From: Hydrogenophaga sp.
Lineage (GTDB): Bacteria; Pseudomonadota; Gammaproteobacteria; Burkholderiales; Burkholderiaceae_C
DNA: 64,000 nucleotides
Direction of reading: 5' to 3'
NCBI RefSeq assembly: GCF_018780385.1
Contig: NZ_JADMJO010000004.1
Location: forward strand, 99,378-163,377
Shown here: positions 55,848-64,000 of the stretch, one piece after another
Position numbering within the stretch: the first letter of the stretch is position 1
Layout of the letters: the number at the start of each line of letters is the position of its first letter
The notes under the pieces: model-generated
The model's input: only the letters and a program-made list of their open reading frames with translations
What the model was told of the DNA's origin: nothing
Database searches by the model: none
Made by a program: the position numbers and the translations under genes

Positions 55848-56507
55848 ATGAACCGCCCGAACACATCCGCCTGGCTGATCGCCGCCGTCACCCTGCTGCC
55901 GCTGGCCGCGCAGGCCGCCACCGTGCAGGTGACCGTGCTCGGGCGCGACGGCAAACCCCTGTCCGATGCGGTGGTGGTCATCGAGCCGACCTCGGGTGCC
56001 AAGCCGACGGCGCCGGCACCGGTCTCGGCCGTCGTCAACCAGCAGAAGATGCAGTTCGTGCCCGGCACCAGCGTGGTGCCGGTGGGCTCCAGGGTGACCT
56101 TCACCAACCTCGACAGCTGGGAACACCATGTGCGCGGCGTGCCGGCGGGCCTGGCCTCGCTGAATGCCGGCACCTCGTCCGGCTTTGAGCTGCGACTCGA
56201 TGGCAAGGCCGAGGGCAAAGAACCCGCCAGCACCGAAGTAACGCTGACCAAGGCTGGCGCGGTGCAGTTGGGCTGCCACCTGCACGGCTCCATGCGCGGA
56301 TTCATCTTCGTGACCGACTCCCCCTGGACACTGGTGACCGACGCGAACGGCGTGGCCACGGTGCAAGGCGTGCCCGAGGGCGCGGCCAAGGTGCGCGTGG
56401 TTCACGCCGACCAGATCCTTGAAGCACCGCCGTTGGCAGTCAACATCACGCCGGTCACGGCCCTGAGCCTGCCCACGCAGGTGCAGCCGCGTCGGCGCCG
56501 ACCATGA
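55848..56507 (+). CDS. Exported cupredoxin-like (methylamine-utilisation-type) protein
   Basis: A 219-residue exported protein with signal peptide (WLIAAVTLLPLAAQAATVQV, cleaved near 23). The fold resembles plastocyanin: FTNLDSWEHHVRGVPAG near 86 supplies a copper-ligand His and LGCHLHGSMRGFIFVTDSPW near 141 provides the Cys, His and Met of a type 1 copper site. A C-terminal domain (about 160-215) resembles a carboxypeptidase-regulatory beta sandwich (GVATVQGVPEGAAKVRVVHA). It is probably a periplasmic electron carrier. Its last codons overlap an alternative start of the ECF sigma gene by four bases. Confidence 0.82.
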   Translation: MNRPNTSAWLIAAVTLLPLAAQAATVQVTVLGRDGKPLSDAVVVIEPTSGAKPTAPAPVSAVVNQQKMQFVPGTSVVPVGSRVTFTNLDSWEHHVRGVPAGLASLNAGTSSGFELRLDGKAEGKEPASTEVTLTKAGAVQLGCHLHGSMRGFIFVTDSPWTLVTDANGVATVQGVPEGAAKVRVVHADQILEAPPLAVNITPVTALSLPTQVQPRRRRP

Positions 56508-56575
56508 ACGCCCAGCCCGCCTTCTTCCATGCCCCGGCGCGGGCATGGGGCAAGCCGGTGCCCCACAATGCCCGC

Positions 56576-57148
56576 ATGAGCGCACAACCCGACGACCAAC
56601 TGATGGCCCTGATCGACCGCGTCGCACAACGCGACGAAGCCGCCCTCAAAGCCCTCTACGACCTGACCTCATCGAAGCTGTATGGCCTGGCGATGCGCGT
56701 GGTCGGAAAAAGTGAATGGGCCGAAGACGCGCTGCAGGAAACCTTTCTGCACATCTGGCGCAGCGCGGGTGACTACCGCGCCTCGCTCAGCCCACCCATG
56801 GCATGGATGGGTCTGATCGTGCGCAGCCGCTCGCTGGACTACCTGCGGCGGCGCACCGCCGAGCGCACCCACCTCACCGACGAGATCGACGACGTGATGT
56901 CCGACACCATGGAAGGCAATTCGCCCAACCCGATGGACACCACCCTGGCGAGCCAGCAGGCCTGGGCGCTGCACCAGTGCCTGGCCAAGCTGGAGAACCG
57001 CCAGCGCGAGGTGGTGAGCCTGGCCTACCTGCGCGACCTCAGCCACAGCGAGCTGGCCGAGCAACTCAGCCTGCCCCTGGGCACCGTGAAGACGTGGATC
57101 CGCCGCGGGCTGGACCAGTTGCGCAACTGCATGGCGCGCTTCGCCTGA
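56576..57148 (+). CDS. ECF-family RNA polymerase sigma factor
   Basis: Alternative sigma factor of 190 residues. Region 2 includes VVGKSEWAEDALQETFLHIW near 43 with the -10-recognising helix; region 4 has LRDLSHSELAEQLSLPLGTV near 154 followed by KTWIRRGLDQLR. It pairs with the anti-sigma factor 10 bases downstream, so it is probably held inactive at the membrane. A longer start at 56504 would overlap the cupredoxin-like gene (ATGA) but adds 24 unusual residues; I prefer MSAQPDDQL at 56576, which has CACAAT seven bases upstream. Confidence 0.9.
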   Translation: MSAQPDDQLMALIDRVAQRDEAALKALYDLTSSKLYGLAMRVVGKSEWAEDALQETFLHIWRSAGDYRASLSPPMAWMGLIVRSRSLDYLRRRTAERTHLTDEIDDVMSDTMEGNSPNPMDTTLASQQAWALHQCLAKLENRQREVVSLAYLRDLSHSELAEQLSLPLGTVKTWIRRGLDQLRNCMARFA

Positions 57149-57157
57149 GGACACACC

Positions 57158-57937
57158 ATGAACCTCATTCAACACCCCGAACTGCTCGACCGGCTGGCCG
57201 CCGCCCACGCGCTGGGCACCTTGCGCGGGGGCGCACGCCGCCGCTTTGAAGCCATGGCCCGCGAGCAAGCCCCGGTGCGCGCCGCCGCCCTGGTGTGGCA
57301 AAGCCGCGTGTCCAGCATGAACGAACTGCAGACACCGCAACAACCCGCGCCCGCCGTGTGGACACGCATTGAAAACCTGGTGCAGGGCGAGAGCCAGCAG
57401 CAGGCCATGGCCGCCGCCCGCGCCCAACCCGTGAGGCCGCCGGCCACTGGCTGGCTGCGCAGCCTGGCGCTGTGGCGCGGCGCCACCGCCGCCGGTGCGC
57501 TGGCCACCGTGCTGGCGCTCGTGACGGCCGTGGGCCTGCGCGACAACCTGGGCGCGCAGATCAATGAACTGCAGGCCAGGCTCTCGACCACACCGCAGAT
57601 CGAATACGTGGCCGTGCTCAACGACGACCAGGCCAGTGCCTCGATGCTGGTGACCTTCGACCCGAAGAACGGCAAGCTCACGCTGCAACGCGTGGGCGGC
57701 TTCCAGGAAGCCAGCGACAAGTCACTGCAACTCTGGGCCCTGCCACCCTCGGGTGGACCGCGCTCGCTGGGCGTGCTGAGTCAGGAGCGTTTGCTGCAGC
57801 TCACGGCTGGCGTGGGTGACGTGCGCGAAGTGCCCACGCTGGCCATCAGCCTGGAGCCCAAGGGCGGTGTGCCGAGCGAGCGCGGCCCGACCGGGCCGGT
57901 GCTGTTCAAAGGCGCGCTGATCCAGAAGATGCTGTGA
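57158..57937 (+). CDS. Anti-sigma factor, RskA/anti-sigma-K family
   Basis: Membrane anti-sigma factor, 259 residues. The N-terminal cytoplasmic part (about 1-100) is helical and binds the sigma factor; it lacks a clear HxxxCxxC zinc motif. One TM helix (ATAAGALATVLALVTAVGL) spans about 110-128, followed by the periplasmic RskA domain with TPQIEYVAVLNDDQASASML near 147 and ending LIQKML. The second half has a free-standing homologue encoded at 46693. It is translated right behind the sigma gene (10-base gap, AGGACA). The trigger is unknown; the cluster suggests redox or metal stress. Confidence 0.9.
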   Translation: MNLIQHPELLDRLAAAHALGTLRGGARRRFEAMAREQAPVRAAALVWQSRVSSMNELQTPQQPAPAVWTRIENLVQGESQQQAMAAARAQPVRPPATGWLRSLALWRGATAAGALATVLALVTAVGLRDNLGAQINELQARLSTTPQIEYVAVLNDDQASASMLVTFDPKNGKLTLQRVGGFQEASDKSLQLWALPPSGGPRSLGVLSQERLLQLTAGVGDVREVPTLAISLEPKGGVPSERGPTGPVLFKGALIQKML

Positions 57938-57943
57938 GGCAGG

Positions 57944-58791
57944 TCACTGCCGCGCCGTGCGCACGTTGGCCGGCGGCGATTGCGGGTGGCTGGTGCGCCA
58001 GGGGTTGATGTCCAGGCCGCCGCGGCGCGTGTAGCGCGCGTACACCGCCAGCTTGGTCGGCTTGCAGCGCGCCAGGATGTCCATGTAGATGCGCTCCACG
58101 CACTGCTCGTGGAATTCGTTGTGGTTGCGAAAACTCACGATGTACTGCAGCAGCCCGGCCTGGTCGATCTGTGGGCCGCTGTAGGTGATCTGCACGCTGC
58201 CCCAGTCGGGCTGACCGGTCACCAGGCAGTTGCTTTTGAGCAGATGGCTCACCAGGATTTCGTCCACCGGCTTTTCATCAAACGCCGCGGTGAGCAATTC
58301 GGGCGCGGGCTGGTAACGCGTGCACTCCACATCGAGCCGGTCCACGCTCAAGCCTTCGAGTTCCTGCACTTTCTCGCGCTCCAGTTGCTCGGGCAGCAGC
58401 AGCTTCACACCCGCGCTGGACTGCAGGGGGCCGCCGTGCCAGACGGTGGCGCTCACGTCGGCACGGATGCGATCGCGCACCGCATCGGCGCTGGCGAAGG
58501 TGCTGTTGTTGAAGCTGTTGAGGTAGAGCTTGAACGACTTGCTCTCCACGATGTGCGTGCTCTCGCAGGGCACGGTGATGTGGGCCAGGGCCACCTGCGG
58601 TTTGCCACGCGGATTCAGCCAGCTGAGTTCGAACGCAGTCCACAGGTCGGCGCCGAGAAACGGCACGCTGCCGGTGATGCCGATCTCACGGCGTTTGGTT
58701 TCGCGCGGCAAGGGGAAAAGCAGGCCAGCGTCGTATTGATCCACGTAAGCCGAGGTCTGGCCGAGTTGCGATTGTTCGGGGGTGTTCTGGT

Positions 58792-58795
<4 letters not shown>
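57944..58795 (-). CDS. queF: NADPH-dependent 7-cyano-7-deazaguanine reductase
   Basis: Reduces preQ0 to preQ1 in queuosine biosynthesis, 283 residues, the long type II form as in E. coli. The QueF motif [15 protein letters not shown] is near 84. The catalytic Cys and neighbouring region are in [20 protein letters not shown] near 183, and [15 protein letters not shown] near 222 completes the C-terminal half. A C-terminal tail after SHPQSPPAN is non-conserved. The ATG overlaps the hydrolase gene stop by four bases; the rest of the queuosine pathway is not in the window. Confidence 0.95.
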
Positions 58796-59685
<890 letters not shown>

Positions 59686-59695
59686 GCCGGGCGCT

Positions 59696-60568
59696 TCACA
59701 CGAACTCGCGTTCGCGCAGCCATTTGGTGGCCACCCATTTGTCGCCCTCGATCACCGGTGCGCCACCGTGCAGCGTGCGGGTGGAAGGGTGAGGTCGGTC
59801 GTAGTTGAAGAACACCGCGTTGCCGCGCACCGGGGCCACTTCCAGCCCGGCGTCGGGGAAGGTGGTGCCACCGCCGCGCGCGGGCTCGCTCAGGTACATC
59901 ACCAGCGTGGCCAGGCGCTGCCCGCCACGCTTGAGGATGGTGGGCGTGCCGGGCTCGCCGGGGTCGAAGTAGTCGTAGTGCGGCTTGTACTCGGCGCCCG
60001 GGCGGTAGTGCAGCACCTGAAGGCCCTCGCCGTTCTCCACCGGCCAGTTCAGCAGGCGGGCAATGCGCGCCTCGATGCGCGCGACCTCGGGCGTTTGCCC
60101 GCGCGCGAAGAACGTGCCGCTGCTGGTGCGGTCCGGGTTGAGCTCCTCACCACCGGTCTTGGTGGCCACGGTCAGCGAGCGCGCCAGTTGCGGGCGCGCC
60201 GATTCGATCAGCGCATCGCACTCCTCGGCGCTCAGCAGGTTGCCCAGCACCACGACGCGCGGCTGGCTCAGTGAAGCAATCACGTTGACCATGCGGTCGC
60301 CCGCGTCGATCTGGCGCGGCGAGAAGCTCAGGTCGAGGTCGGGCAAGCGGTGCCATGCCGCGGCGCCTTCGCGGCGCACGGCCGGGGCGGGCTGGGTCAG
60401 CACCGGCGCGGGCTCCTTCCAGGTGGACGCAAGCGCCTTGAGCGCCACCGCTTGTTGCCAGCCCGAGGCCACCATGGACGCCATCACCGCTTCGCGCGAG
60501 AAGCCGGCCGCGGCTTGTTCCGCGATCCATTGGCGCAGTTCGATGGTGACGGACTGGTTCACGGCCAT
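59696..60568 (-). CDS. 2OG-Fe(II) oxygenase, prolyl-4-hydroxylase type
   Basis: Iron- and 2-oxoglutarate-dependent dioxygenase, 290 residues. The metal triad is visible: YKPHYDYFDPG near 200 (His and Asp) and HPSTRTLHGGAPVIEGDKWV near 259 (distal His, and Lys that binds 2-oxoglutarate). The N-terminal 45 residues (LRQWIAEQAAAGFSREAVMA) look like a UBA-like helical bundle, unusual for the family and a possible protein-binding module. The start at 60568 is chosen for the MAVNQSVTIEL opening; a longer frame runs into the yaaA gene. Bacterial targets include EF-Tu-like or surface proteins in other species; none is known here. Confidence 0.87.
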   Translation of the reverse strand: MAVNQSVTIELRQWIAEQAAAGFSREAVMASMVASGWQQAVALKALASTWKEPAPVLTQPAPAVRREGAAAWHRLPDLDLSFSPRQIDAGDRMVNVIASLSQPRVVVLGNLLSAEECDALIESARPQLARSLTVATKTGGEELNPDRTSSGTFFARGQTPEVARIEARIARLLNWPVENGEGLQVLHYRPGAEYKPHYDYFDPGEPGTPTILKRGGQRLATLVMYLSEPARGGGTTFPDAGLEVAPVRGNAVFFNYDRPHPSTRTLHGGAPVIEGDKWVATKWLREREFV

Positions 60569-60572
60569 TCCC

Positions 60573-61349
60573 TCAAGCCTTGGCGTCGCGGCGGAACACC
60601 AGGCGGTCGGGCCCGGAGGCGGCGTTGTTGAAACGGTAGCCCTCCAGGTCGAAATGTTTGAGCTGCTCGGGCGTGCTGACACGGTGCTGCACGGCGTAAC
60701 GCACCATGAGGCCGCGCGCGCGCTTGGCCATGAAGCTGATGACCTTGTAACCGTCGGCCTTGCGCTCTTCAAACACGCAGGTGACCACGCGCGGCAGCAG
60801 CACCTTGCGGTCCACCACCTTGAAATACTCTTCGCTGGCCAGGTTGATCACCACCGGGCTCACGTCGGCCCGGGCGCGCTCATTGAGATGGTCGGCAATC
60901 TGGCGGCCCCAGAACGTGTAGAGGTTCTTGCCCCGGCCGGTGGCCAGACGTGTGCCCATCTCCAGTCGGTAGGGTTGCATGAGGTCGAGCGGGCGCAGCA
61001 CGCCGTACAGGCCACTCAGGATGCACAGGTGTTGCTGCAGCCAGTCGAAATCGGGTTCGGCGAGTGTCTTCGCGTCGAGCCCGCCGTACACGTCGCCGTC
61101 AAAGGCCAGCACCGCCTGCTTGGAATTCTTGGTGGTGAACTTCGGGCGCCAGGCCTGGTAGCGCGCCACGTTCAGGCCCGAGAGCGCGTCGGACAGGCTC
61201 ATGAGGTCGGCGATCTGCTGGGGCGATTGGTCGCGCAGCACGCTGATGAGCTCGGTGGCCTGCTTCACGAACAGCGGCTGGGTGTGGGTCGCCACATGGG
61301 GCGGGGTCTCGTAGTCGAGTGCCTTGGCGGGAGAAATGAGGAACAGCAT
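60573..61349 (-). CDS. yaaA: Peroxide stress protein YaaA
   Basis: DUF328-family DNA-binding protein that limits free iron and protects DNA during hydrogen peroxide stress in E. coli, 258 residues. The start MLFLISPAKALDYETPP at 61349 is diagnostic. Other conserved segments are FDGDVYGGLDAKTL near 97, LSGLYGVLRPLDLMQPYRLE near 117, and VISFMAKRARGLMVRYAVQH near 204. The gene ends four bases before the start of the 2OG-oxygenase gene, so the two are likely co-transcribed. A terminator of the upstream operon sits just before its start. Confidence 0.95.
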   Translation of the reverse strand: MLFLISPAKALDYETPPHVATHTQPLFVKQATELISVLRDQSPQQIADLMSLSDALSGLNVARYQAWRPKFTTKNSKQAVLAFDGDVYGGLDAKTLAEPDFDWLQQHLCILSGLYGVLRPLDLMQPYRLEMGTRLATGRGKNLYTFWGRQIADHLNERARADVSPVVINLASEEYFKVVDRKVLLPRVVTCVFEERKADGYKVISFMAKRARGLMVRYAVQHRVSTPEQLKHFDLEGYRFNNAASGPDRLVFRRDAKA

Positions 61350-61395
61350 GTTGATGGGGGTGCCTAGCGGGATCGCAGGTGTGCGGTGCGTCAAT

Positions 61396-61422
61396 GAAAA
61401 AGGGCTTCCCGCGGGACGCCCT
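61396..61422 (-). terminator. Intrinsic terminator of the rubrerythrin/Fe-S/DUF3501 operon
   Basis: Minus strand AGGGC-G-TCCC-GC-GGGA-A-GCCCT with one mismatch and TTTTTC after the stem, 21 bases beyond the DUF3501 stop. It isolates this operon from yaaA. Confidence 0.8.
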
Positions 61423-61443
61423 GATTATCGCCACCGCACCGGT

Positions 61444-62034
61444 TTACTTCAGGTCGCCCGCAAGAGACGCCAGCGCTTCAGGGGACACCTGCACATGCGC
61501 CGGGTAGTGGGTGTGATCGCAGCCGATCTTCACCGCGGCGCCAGCCTGGACGGCCGCACGCATGGGGGGCGTGAATTCGAAGCGCACGAAGTGCACCGCC
61601 GAGGTCTTCACGTCGTTCTCGCGGTCCAGGTCTTCGTCGGCAATGGCGTAGACGCGCGCATACCCTTCAACCTCGACGAACATGCGGTCCTCCACACCGA
61701 TCAGGCGCGCGAGCTCGCGCTTGCGCTCGTTGACGTCGGGGTACTCGATCATCATCGTGGCCTTCCAGTTGTGGCCATCGGGCACCAGCGGCGCATAGGC
61801 CTCGATCTCCTGCTGGATGCCCTCTTCTTCGAACACCTTCTCGATGCGCAGCATCTCCTGGATCTGGTAGCGGATGGTGGTCTCGCTCTCGAACTGCAGG
61901 TTGATGTGTTCGCCCAGCCGCACGCTGCGCAGCTTGCGGTGCGCGATCACGTCGGGCTTGTGCACCTTGCGCCACTTGGTGTAGGCCTCCAGGCTCATGA
62001 GGGAGTCGGCGGTGATGTGTCCGGTGAGTTGCAT
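61444..62034 (-). CDS. DUF3501-family protein
   Basis: A 196-residue soluble protein of unknown function (MQLTGHITADSLMSLEAYTK). Conserved features include TIRYQIQEMLRIEKVFEEEG near 53, WKATMMIEYPDVNERKREL near 89, and the C-terminal VKIGCDHTHYPAHVQVSPEA near 168 with a Cys-x-His-x-His group. DUF3501 genes are almost always found directly after an Fe-S oxidoreductase of the type encoded at 62044, usually with rubrerythrin, as here. A role in the same redox pathway is inferred from this linkage only. Nine bases separate the two genes. Confidence 0.85.
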   Translation of the reverse strand: MQLTGHITADSLMSLEAYTKWRKVHKPDVIAHRKLRSVRLGEHINLQFESETTIRYQIQEMLRIEKVFEEEGIQQEIEAYAPLVPDGHNWKATMMIEYPDVNERKRELARLIGVEDRMFVEVEGYARVYAIADEDLDRENDVKTSAVHFVRFEFTPPMRAAVQAGAAVKIGCDHTHYPAHVQVSPEALASLAGDLK

Positions 62035-62043
62035 GTTGTCTCC

Positions 62044-63405
62044 TTAGTCCAATCCATTCTTCAAGCCGTAGGCGTGGGCCACGAGGCTGAGTGGATGTTT
62101 CAACGTGGGTGCGCCCAAACCGTTCACTTCAAACCCCTGGGCGATGTGGCCGCCGCCGAGTGGGCAGTCCGAGCTGATGTAGTCGGGCTTGGCGCCGTCC
62201 TTCATGGTGGCCATGGCCTTGAACACCGGCTTGCCGATCTTCATCGCGGTCTGGTGGGTCGCCTTCTTCACGCCGAAGGTGCCGGCGTGGCCGGAACAGC
62301 GTTCGATGGTGTTGAGGGTGGTGCCCGGAATCATCTTGAGCATCTCTTCGGTCTTGCGCCCGATGTTCTGTACCCGACCGTGGCACGGAATCTGGTAGCT
62401 CACGTTGCCCAGCTTCTGCGGAAACTCGGTCTTGAGCAAGCCGTCGCGTTTGCGCGCCATGAGGTACTCGAACGGGTCCCACAGGTGTTCCTTCACCAGT
62501 TGGGTGTCGGCGTCGTGCGGGAACATGAGCGGGATCTCCTGCTTGAACATCAGCGCGCAGCTCGGCACCGCCGTGAGGATGGCGTAGCCGTCCTTCGCGT
62601 ACTTCGCAAGCACGGGGATGTTGGCCTCTTTGCTCGCCTGCACGGAGTCCAGATCACCCAGCTCCAGCTTGGGCATGCCGCAGCATTTTTCCTTCTCCAC
62701 GATCACGTACGGGATCTCGTTGTGGTCCAGGATCTTGAGCAGATCCAGGCCGATGCCGGGCTCGTTGTAGTTGATGTAGCAGGTGGCGAAGATGGCGACC
62801 TTGCCGGGCGTCTTCTCGCCGTCGTTCACCACCGTGGCTTTTGCCTCGGGTGTGCGCGAGCGAAACCGTCGGGTGGCCAGTTCAGGCAGCCAGGCGTCCT
62901 TGTCGACCCCGGCCACGCTTTCCATCACCTTGCGCGCCACCTTGGTCTTGTTCACCGCATTGACCGTCTGAACCACGATGGGGATGCCGGCGAACTGGCC
63001 ATGCACGTCGGTGGAGGCGAGGAATTTCTCGGCCAGACCGACCTCCCCCTTCTTGAACTTGATGGCCTTGGCGCGCAGCATGGTGTGCGGGAAATCCAGG
63101 TTCCATTCGTGCGGCGGCGTGTACGGGCACTTGGTCATGTAGCAAAGGTCGCACATGTAGCACTGGTCGACCACCTTCCAGTAGTCCCGTTTGTCCACGC
63201 CGTCCACTTCCATGGTCTTGCTCTCGTCGACCAGGTCGAACAGCGTGGGAAAGGCCCCGCACAGGCTCACGCAGCGGCGGCAACCATGGCAGATGTCGAA
63301 GATGCGCTCCAGCTCGTGGAGACACTTCTCTTCGTCGTGGAAGTCGGGGTTTTTCCAGTCGAGCGCGTGTCGTGTGGGCGCCTGCAGATTGCCTTCGGTG
63401 GCCAT
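62044..63405 (-). CDS. (Fe-S)-binding oxidoreductase, GlpC/HdrB-like
   Basis: Heterodisulfide-reductase-like iron-sulfur protein, 453 residues. Two [4Fe-4S] motifs lie in the N-terminus: CHGCRRCVSLCGAFP near 39 and CYMCDLCYMTKCPYTPP near 83. Two cysteine-rich CCG-type domains follow: VEKEKCCGMPKLELGDLD near 237 and IERCSGHAGTFGVKK near 368. It lacks a flavin or membrane domain. Members of this subgroup are encoded with rubrerythrin and DUF3501 and may pass electrons to rubrerythrin. A 170-base gap with two hairpins and a repeat separates it from rubrerythrin. Confidence 0.9.
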   Translation of the reverse strand: MATEGNLQAPTRHALDWKNPDFHDEEKCLHELERIFDICHGCRRCVSLCGAFPTLFDLVDESKTMEVDGVDKRDYWKVVDQCYMCDLCYMTKCPYTPPHEWNLDFPHTMLRAKAIKFKKGEVGLAEKFLASTDVHGQFAGIPIVVQTVNAVNKTKVARKVMESVAGVDKDAWLPELATRRFRSRTPEAKATVVNDGEKTPGKVAIFATCYINYNEPGIGLDLLKILDHNEIPYVIVEKEKCCGMPKLELGDLDSVQASKEANIPVLAKYAKDGYAILTAVPSCALMFKQEIPLMFPHDADTQLVKEHLWDPFEYLMARKRDGLLKTEFPQKLGNVSYQIPCHGRVQNIGRKTEEMLKMIPGTTLNTIERCSGHAGTFGVKKATHQTAMKIGKPVFKAMATMKDGAKPDYISSDCPLGGGHIAQGFEVNGLGAPTLKHPLSLVAHAYGLKNGLD

Positions 63406-63438
63406 GGGGTCCTCGTCTGATTCAGATCACGTCACAAG

Positions 63439-63495
63439 GTTTCCGTGAGGGCTCCACGAGCCCTCACGGAAACGCTGCGCTCAAGTGAGCGCAGC
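63439..63495 (-). promoter_or_regulatory. Two adjacent hairpins between rubrerythrin and Fe-S oxidoreductase genes
   Basis: A 15-bp perfect stem (GTTTCCGTGAGGGCT with its complement, 63439-63473, five-base loop) is directly followed by a 10-bp stem (GCTGCGCTCA with TGAGCGCAGC, 63474-63495). Both lie in the transcript between the two genes. There is no T-tract, so attenuation or RNA stabilisation of the rubrerythrin message is more likely than full termination. Confidence 0.6.
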
Positions 63496-63502
63496 TGCCA
63501 GG

Positions 63503-63575
63503 ACACCGCGGAACTGGCTCCGCCAGGCCGCAGGTGTCGCCCACTGGAAGGGGGTCGCGCGCAGCGCGGCGGGGG
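63503..63575 (-). repeat. Three-hairpin 3'-end repeat, copy 4
   Basis: Minus-strand copy starting directly after the rubrerythrin stop: CCCCGCCGCG-CTG-CGCG, a CCCCCTTCCAGTGGG hairpin, then CTGCGG-CCTGGC-GGA-GCCAG-TTCCGCGG. The last part is nearly identical to copy 3. Confidence 0.8.
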
Positions 63576-63998
63576 TCAGTCAACCAGCTCGTTGAGGGCT
63601 TTTTGATAGCGATTGGCGTGCGAGCGCTCGGCCTTGGCCAGGGTTTCGAACCAGTCGGCGACTTCGTCAAAACCTTCTTCGCGCGCGGTCTTGGCCATGC
63701 CGGGGTACATGTCGGTGTACTCATGGGTTTCGCCGGCCACGGCAGAAGCGAGGTTGTCGCGCGTGGCACCGATGGGCATGCCGGTGGCCGGGTCGCCGGA
63801 CTGCTCCAGGAATTCAAGATGGCCGTGCGCATGGCCGGTTTCACCCTCGGCGGTGGAGCGGAACAGCGCGGCCACGTCGTTCTGGCCCTCTACGTCGGCC
63901 TTGTTTGCGAAGTACAGGTAACGGCGGTTGGCCTGGGATTCGCCGGCGAAGGCGTCCTTCAGGCATTGCTCGGTTTTCGAGCCTTTCAATGCGGGCAT
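63576..63998 (-). CDS. Rubrerythrin (rubredoxin-less)
   Basis: Di-iron ferritin-like peroxidase that detoxifies hydrogen peroxide, 140 residues. The four-helix bundle carries the iron ligands: [19 protein letters not shown] near 18, [18 protein letters not shown] near 49 (E-x-x-H), [12 protein letters not shown] near 88, and [20 protein letters not shown] near 120 (E-x-x-H). The C-terminal rubredoxin domain of classical rubrerythrins is missing, so electrons must come from another protein; the Fe-S oxidoreductase downstream is the natural candidate. It starts two bases from the window edge, so its promoter is not visible. Confidence 0.94.
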   Translation of the reverse strand: MPALKGSKTEQCLKDAFAGESQANRRYLYFANKADVEGQNDVAALFRSTAEGETGHAHGHLEFLEQSGDPATGMPIGATRDNLASAVAGETHEYTDMYPGMAKTAREEGFDEVADWFETLAKAERSHANRYQKALNELVD

Positions 63999-64000
63999 GT

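Overview
The window is a stretch of ordinary, densely packed chromosome from a GC-rich betaproteobacterium. Gene order (ribF-ileS-lspA, algZ/algR beside argH, rpmB-rpmG, lolC/E-lolD) and the protein sequences point to Burkholderiales, family Comamonadaceae. A genus such as Hydrogenophaga is a guess. I saw no tRNA or rRNA gene, CRISPR array, transposase or phage gene.

Layout. 0-9.8 kb: Crp-type regulator, trxB, rpmBG behind a structured leader, fatty acid desaturase, RsmB-like methylase, prfC, AraC regulator, LysE exporter, purN, yceH. 9.9-14.3 kb: paired acyl-CoA dehydrogenases, a lipoprotein hydrolase, an HNH endonuclease. 14.4-24.3 kb: ribF-ileS-lspA, Na/Pi symporter, class V aminotransferase, quinone oxidoreductase, EamA transporter. 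24.3-36.6 kb: chemoreceptor, SDR and EamA genes, an orphan GspE-type ATPase beside a spermidine-synthase-like gene, MscS channel, DNA glycosylase-tatD, META lipoprotein, lolC/E-lolD. 36.7-49.6 kb: an unknown gene coupled to recJ, AlgR/AlgZ two-component system, argH, bacteriohemerythrin, a kinase fusion, lldD coupled to an orphan anti-sigma-like protein, SIMPL protein, dinB. 49.7-57.9 kb: crotonase, cysteine hydrolase, PPC-domain protein, acetylpolyamine-deacetylase-like enzyme, then a redox-flavoured cluster: ferritin-like Tat protein, DUF3034 protein, secreted truncated globin, cupredoxin-like protein, ECF sigma and anti-sigma factor. 57.9-64 kb: queF, hydrolase, prolyl-hydroxylase-like dioxygenase, yaaA, DUF3501, Fe-S oxidoreductase, rubrerythrin.

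The most unusual signals are in the short gaps. (1) Three copies of a 100-110 base element each start 17-23 bases after a stop codon, in the sense orientation of that gene. Two conserved strands are framed by three helices whose sequences differ between copies while pairing is kept, which looks like a conserved RNA structure. (2) A second, three-hairpin element family occurs four times, each 0-12 bases after a stop codon and again in sense orientation. (3) A third repeat (core CTTCGACAAGCTCAGGGCGA and its complement) occurs as an inverted pair, as a single copy, and once inside the coding sequence of lolD, where it is translated.

Several genes bear on oxygen, peroxide or NO handling: TrxB, hemerythrin with an FNR-type site centred 41.5 bases before an inferred start, truncated globin, ferritin-like protein, YaaA and rubrerythrin. 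The region is otherwise housekeeping.
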